Shown in pieces: positions 60,101-64,000 of a DNA stretch of 64,000 bases. This stretch comes from Serinus canaria (Eukaryota; Chordata; Aves; Passeriformes; Fringillidae): assembly GCF_022539315.1 (NCBI RefSeq), contig NC_066323.1, positions 9,165,219-9,229,218 of the forward strand, written 5' to 3'. Below the pieces are notes generated by a model, which had not been told where the DNA came from, ran no database searches, and saw only the letters and a list, made by a program, of their open reading frames with translations. A program made the translations under genes and the position numbers. Positions within the stretch are counted from its first letter, which is position 1. Each line of letters starts with the position of its first letter.

Positions 60101-62843
60101 CACAAAGTCAGAATTCCAAATCCACATTTAGGCTATACCAGGCAGACAAAGTAGAGCCATGTTCAAGCAAATGCCATTTTATCCAGGCCAGTACTCAGAA
60201 GAAAAAATAAGATTTTAAGGCAAATTCTGCCACAGGACAGCAAGAAATTCTTCTGCTTTGGAAGTGTGTGTTTCCTTCATCTTGTTTTTTTAAAAAATAA
60301 ATGTCTCCTGGGATTTTGTTCATGCCTAGATCTGGTATGTTACTCTTGTCTGTTCCAAGGCCCTAGTCAACTAAAACATATAATCCCATAAGAATGGTAC
60401 ACCTGCCAAAAAGCTATATTTGGATGACTCAGGGGGGCTCCCAGTCAGGTCACCTGCTTGTAGGAATGCTAATTCCAGCATGAGACAGTGGGAGGAAGGA
60501 TAAAGCTGTGACCACTCCTTGTCCAAAACAACAGACTTCACTCAGAGTCACCTACACCTCTGCAGCTACATCAGTCCTCACTGTCTTCTGTACCCATTTT
60601 CCACACTAAAATGAGGAGGAAAAGTACTTTAAGAAATAGAAAATATGAACAGAAAAGTAAAGAGTGGCAGAGGGACAACATTGGACAATCCTCAGGACTG
60701 ATGTGTTCGAAGAACCACCTGTAATTTCATTCCATTGTTGTGTTTCAGGTTACCCGCTCATTGAAACATACTTACCTATACCAATCCTGTGAGTCTTGAG
60801 TGCTCTCATCACAGAAATTAAAACATTAAATCCTCACAATAAACATGCCTGTATCATAGGTACCTGGACTTGATCAAATCCAAAACTATGCAACTGAAAG
60901 TTAAAAAATCATTTAAATTTGGGATCTCATTGGTATTTTACTTCCTCAGTCAGGACAGTAAACAGGACAAATCTCATCTCAGAAATTAACATATACTTGT
61001 TCTAACAGAAAGCAGAGAATATTCAAGGAGCTCTACATGGTAGGACTCCTTTATTCCATTTACAATAAGCCTTCGACTCTGAGCCAAATCACACCAGGAG
61101 CAAAGTGTCATACACACTCCCCCCCAGAGCAACACACTTGGTTGCTTGTGAAGTGGAAGATCGCAGGCATTGCAGATGTTTGGTGCAACTTTCCAATGGA
61201 GTATTTTACAAGAAGATGCAAGAACATGTGGGATACAATGCGAATTTAAATCAACCTGATCATTATATATTCATTCAACTATTTTTAGAATGTGATCTCA
61301 GCTAGTAGACCTTTCTCTGCCTGCTATGTTTTGCTCCTTTTTTTTTTAAATTATCCACAATGAATGACAATGGCAATGCACTTTTAGATAGAGAAGGTTT
61401 AGCTATTAGGCATTGTTAAGGGATTCTTTTGTTGTTTATGCTTTTTAAAAGAGTTTATAAAACCTAACTTGGTCTCATTTTTTGGACTTACATTAGATAT
61501 GCAGTTCTGTGATAACCTGGTGTCACAGGTCTCTGGAGAGGCTCATCTGTACTCTGATGGACACCAGCAAATTGCTTCTTCTTAGTTTTTGGAGTGTGAG
61601 TCATTATCTGATATACAGGAAAGATGGAAAAAAAAATGCAGTGGAAAAACAGGTATTTGAAGCCATAGAGAAAATTCTTTAGGAACATTGCAGCAGAAAC
61701 TAAATTGCATTCTGGTGTCACGGCATAAAACTTCCTGGAATCACTGAAAGCTCTTTCACAACATCTTCCCTCAGGTCACTTTTTCATTGTCAGGATTCTG
61801 GACTCTGGAATCCAGAAAGTGCACATTTATAATAGAATGGGTTGGGTTGGAAAGGTTCATAAAGAACATCCAGTTCAATCCCCTGCCATGGGACACCTTT
61901 CACTATATCAGGTTGCTCAAAGCCTCATCCAACCTGGCCTCAAACACTTCCAGGGACGGGGCTGCCACAGCTTCCCTGGGCAACCAGTGCCAGAGCTTCA
62001 CCATCCTCACAGGGAAGAATTTTTTTCCTTGTATCTAATCTAACCTACTCTCTTTCAGTTTGAAGCCATTCCCCCTTATCCTATCACTACATGTTCTTGT
62101 GAAAAAGCTCCTCTCCAACTTTCTTGTAGACCCTTTAAGGACTGAAAGCCTACAATAAGGTCTCCCTGGAGCCTTCTCTTCTCCAGGCTGAATAACACCA
62201 CTCTCTAAGCCTATTTTCACAGGAGAGGTGCTCCAGCCCTCTAATATCTCAAATTAGTCACAGCACACTAAATGGCATTCATACAAACTTTATGCTTTTT
62301 TACTTAATAGCTTTTTGCCGCTTGAAGTAAGGCAGACAATATTTGATCCAGCACAATGCCTGCAGGAGCAGTTGACTTTTCAACTTTTCTTTTTTCTAAA
62401 ATAATTTCAGACCAGCAGAATGTTCCAGTTATTAACCTGCTCAGTACTTTGCTTTGTGTGCTCAGAGTCACTGGTGTAGCACTAGAACCCTAAGGCTGCC
62501 TGTAGCTTATTATTAAGCCACAGCCTGACCACCCCCTGTGAGAGGGTAGCTCCTTTCTCACACTGGTTCTGCTTCTCCTGAGCAGCAGCTCATACACAGA
62601 CTGTGAAAGATCCAGACTGCTCTGCAGGTAGCATCTGCCTCTTCAAGCAACAAATTGAAGAAAGTGGTGAAACTACTGAAATAAAACACTTAACCCAGGA
62701 AATGAATTTATTTTAAGATTCTAAGGAGTGGTACTCACTCCCAAGTACTCCGTTGTTAGCAGCTTCTCTCCTGAAAGCTCCCCCAGCTGAGGCAGCAAAA
62801 CCTCATCTTTGTCCAGATCAGGCTCCAGGATGTCATTGTCCTC
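45088..62843 (-). CDS. ARMC9: ARMC9, 3' part of gene (partial; 5' end outside window)
   Basis: ARMC9 (armadillo repeat containing 9, LisH domain) is a basal-body protein needed for stable cilia and is mutated in Joubert syndrome. Only the C-terminal part lies here: minus-strand exons 62739-62843, 61492-61607, 56433-56557, 52966-53098 and 49407-49576, plus an inferred terminal exon to 45088. Phases run 0-0-2-1-2-1 without conflict. Diagnostic matches to the human protein as I recall it are [26 protein letters not shown], the Ser-rich C-I/V-S-x-S-S-A-x region and [12 protein letters not shown] with SGPQQSS. The LisH and ARM-repeat exons lie past 64000. The segment is low-complexity and Ser/Pro rich, as in mammals. 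Gene identity is firm; the last exon is less so. Confidence 0.9.
45120..49400 (-). other. ARMC9: ARMC9 intron before the terminal exon
   Basis: No well-supported exon is seen here. One exon-like segment at about 48.25-48.30 kb (acceptor ttgttccacccag, donor gtgagg, 44 nt) keeps the frame from exon E but has no human counterpart that I recognise. Confidence 0.45.
49407..49576 (-). CDS. ARMC9: ARMC9 exon E
   Basis: A 170-nt exon, phase 2 in and phase 1 out, with a strong acceptor (ctttccctctcctcctccag) and donor gtaagt. It encodes [36 protein letters not shown] and [19 protein letters not shown]. The human C-terminus has ASAFTCKPRAPCTP and CGPQQASRPGSTASSTR at the same places. Its length is not a multiple of 3, so skipping it changes the frame of the next exon. 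Confidence 0.93.
50270..50720. promoter_or_regulatory. Candidate conserved enhancer in ARMC9 intron
   Basis: An AT-rich intronic stretch with a striking number of retained CpGs, poly-A/T words, TAATTAG homeodomain cores and a near-perfect Maf recognition element TGCTGAGTCAGTA at 50564-50576. It has no open frame and no repeat signature. This composition is typical of constrained non-coding elements. Target gene and activity are unknown. Confidence 0.4.
52966..53098 (-). CDS. ARMC9: ARMC9 exon D
   Basis: A 133-nt exon, phase 1 in and phase 2 out, with acceptor cttttttaag and donor gtatgt. It encodes [19 protein letters not shown], then an acidic and Ser-rich stretch ending NGPSH. The acceptor is followed by two CAG triplets, so NAGNAG-type use of sites 3 or 6 nt further in is possible; use of the third would keep the frame. 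Confidence 0.85.
53100..56430 (-). other. ARMC9: ARMC9 intron between exons D and C
   Basis: AT-rich intronic DNA. I see no exon, RNA gene or clear mobile element in it. Confidence 0.6.
56433..56557 (-). CDS. ARMC9: ARMC9 exon C
   Basis: A 125-nt exon, phase 2 in and phase 1 out, with acceptor cctttctcctccag and donor gtaagg. It encodes [20 protein letters not shown], a Ser/Gly-rich stretch and [10 protein letters not shown]. The end corresponds to the human ESCVSSSSA region. Confidence 0.88.
56560..58800 (-). other. ARMC9: ARMC9 intron between exons C and B, lower part
   Basis: Intronic DNA without an identifiable gene. The 197-codon plus-strand frame at 57299-57892 has no recognisable domain and lies antisense to the intron. 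Confidence 0.55.
58806..59747 (+). mobile_element. Solo LTR of an endogenous retrovirus
   Basis: A 942-bp element bounded by TGTGAGGG and TGTAACA, i.e. the TG...CA ends of an LTR. A pyrimidine-rich block precedes AATAAA at 59652-59657, with the R/U5 part behind it. Flanks CTGCC (58801-58805) and CTGCT (59748-59752) look like a 5-bp target duplication with one mismatch. No primer-binding site, second LTR or internal gene is seen, so it is a recombined solo LTR. It lies antisense in the ARMC9 intron. The family is not identified. Confidence 0.75.
61492..61607 (-). CDS. ARMC9: ARMC9 exon B
   Basis: A 116-nt exon with acceptor cctgtatatcag and donor gtaagt, ending in phase 2 (AT). It encodes [20 protein letters not shown] followed by [18 protein letters not shown]. 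The human counterpart has IMTNTGKTRRKG and [17 protein letters not shown]1 copy sits about 220 bp upstream in the intron. Confidence 0.95.
61829..62250 (-). mobile_element. CR1 LINE 3'-end copy
   Basis: About 420 bp of antisense CR1: AATAGAATGGGTTGGGTTGG at the 3' end of the element, then the typical words CAACCTGGCCTCAAACACTT, CCAGGGACGGGGCTGCCACA and CTTCTCCAGGCTGAATAACA. The copy is 5'-truncated and on the minus strand, the same direction as ARMC9. It lies in the intron between exons A and B. Confidence 0.92.
62739..62843 (-). CDS. ARMC9: ARMC9 exon A (first in window)
   Basis: A 105-nt, 35-codon exon, phase 0 on both sides, with acceptor cctttcag and donor gtgagt. It reads [20 protein letters not shown] and then [15 protein letters not shown], almost identical to the human stretch after the ARM repeats. 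The preceding exon is not between 62843 and 64000, so an intron runs off the window. Confidence 0.95.
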
Positions 62844-62896
62844 CTGAAAGGCAACAAGAAACTCAGGGCTACAAGGAAGTTTTAAAGCTGGTAATT

Positions 62897-62914
62897 AAAA
62901 AAAAAAAAAAAAAA
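62897..62914. repeat. Poly-A run
   Basis: An uninterrupted run of 18 A, about 50 bp upstream (minus-strand sense) of the ARMC9 exon A acceptor. On the minus strand it reads as poly-T and may add to the pyrimidine tract region. Confidence 0.9.
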
Positions 62915-63699
62915 CCCAAAGGCTGGTACAAAAAGCTTGGAATCAGTATTTCAGGATAAAAAGATCATACAACAAGGCAGCAACCCTCTGTTGATTTTAT
63001 TCCACAAACCCAAATGTAACCAACTTCAAGTAAAAACTACCAAGAATTCACTCTCCAGTACCTATTTCTAGAATAGCTATGGGTGATCCATCTTTCATGG
63101 AAGCTCTGCAGCTACTACACATCAAAAAAGCCAGGAAATGTTAAAGTTTGAGGGATTCCTCCAGCAAACCAAAACCACTAGTACAAGGACAAGACAGTAT
63201 TTTTGCTTGTGTTTTGCTACTAGAAAGAATTCTCTTCTGTCCTGCACACGATATCCTAAGACAGACCCACTCCAGATGAAGAAAATAGTCTTTGCTTTTG
63301 AAACCTATTGTGACAGTAAATGTAAATGACTGTCAAAAACAGTAAATGAGAAAAAGTAAAGTAATCATTCCAAAAAGGTAAATTGCATAGTTATGTAGAG
63401 AGTCTGGCACAAACTCCATTAAAAACAGTGTCCACTGGACTCTGATGAACTCCAGAGCACAACAAAAATGAAAAGCAGTTTTACTTTTGTGAGATTTAGA
63501 CTCAGTTTTAAATAATCACAATCAGCTCTTAATTACCTAGAAAGCTAGGTGTGTGTGAAAAATAACACAGATGATGGCAAAAGGACAAACACTTGTAGAC
63601 TAGGCAACAATCATCTGTATCAAGCAAAAAACAACCCATCACCTCCCACCCCCCACCAAGAAACCACACTCCAAAGTCCACAATATAGTGCATTTTTAT

Positions 63700-63772
63700 G
63701 GGGGGGGGGGGGGGGAGGTTGCAAAGATAAGCTCTATAAGTAGGTCTGGGAGTTGTTTTTTTTTTTTTTTTT
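63700..63772. repeat. Poly-G and poly-T runs
   Basis: A 16-nt G run at 63700-63715 and a 17-nt T run at 63756-63772, 40 bp apart. Such runs are prone to length error in sequencing and assembly. Confidence 0.9.
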
Positions 63773-64000
63773 ACAAGGTTAATGCAGCCACTCCTGCTCC
63801 CTGACGTTATTTAACCTGCCAGGTAACCAAGCCTGAAAGTGTCCCCCCTCTGCCTCCCTGTACAAAATAAGGACTTTTCCTATGTGCCATCACTCTACTG
63901 CTGGAATAACACAATTGGTGCCCTGTTCCCCACTGCTCACAGGCTGCAGCAGATGTTGGAAGCCAAGCCTGTTAAGGCAATGGCTGGAAGCCCTGTGATT

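Overview
The window looks like nuclear DNA of a bird, probably a passerine, although the species is an inference. The bases for this are three vertebrate genes in the order known from human 2q37.1 (NCL, B3GNT7, ARMC9, read here in reverse), CR1-type LINE 3' ends, compact introns, and a nucleolin of 692 residues. Only about 5% of the sequence is protein-coding, and nearly all long open frames outside the three genes are chance frames in GC-rich or repetitive DNA.

Layout. 1-8.7 kb: gene-free DNA upstream of NCL with a CR1 fragment, a 17-bp minisatellite and a possible conserved AT-rich element. 8.75-10.15 kb: CpG-island promoter and first intron of NCL, with five CACGTG E-boxes and five CCAAT boxes. 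9.5-16.7 kb: NCL (nucleolin, + strand), 15 coding exons reconstructed with consistent splice phases. Three introns hold snoRNAs: SNORD82, SNORD20 and SNORA75/U23. 16.7-18.6 kb: short intergenic gap with a GC-rich block carrying a CTCF-like core motif and a YY1-like site. 18.6-26.2 kb: B3GNT7 on the minus strand. One large exon holds almost the whole enzyme, and an 11-nt coding first exon lies about 4 kb away. 26.5-43 kb: intergenic DNA with a GC-rich island at 34.3 kb. 43-64 kb: the 3' part of ARMC9 on the minus strand. Five exons are well supported and one terminal exon is inferred; the 5' part of the gene lies beyond the right edge. ARMC9 introns hold a solo LTR, a CR1 copy and a strong non-coding enhancer candidate at 50.3-50.7 kb.

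Functionally the three genes are unrelated neighbours. NCL is a nucleolar ribosome-biogenesis protein whose introns also supply rRNA-modification guides; two of the guides show direct complementarity to 18S rRNA. B3GNT7 is a Golgi N-acetylglucosaminyltransferase of keratan-sulfate type chains. ARMC9 is a ciliary basal-body protein. I found no novel multi-gene system. The most unusual signal is the ARMC9 terminal region: an exon at about 45.1 kb can be read in two frames depending on whether the 170-nt exon before it is included, giving either a 7-residue or a roughly 119-residue C-terminus.
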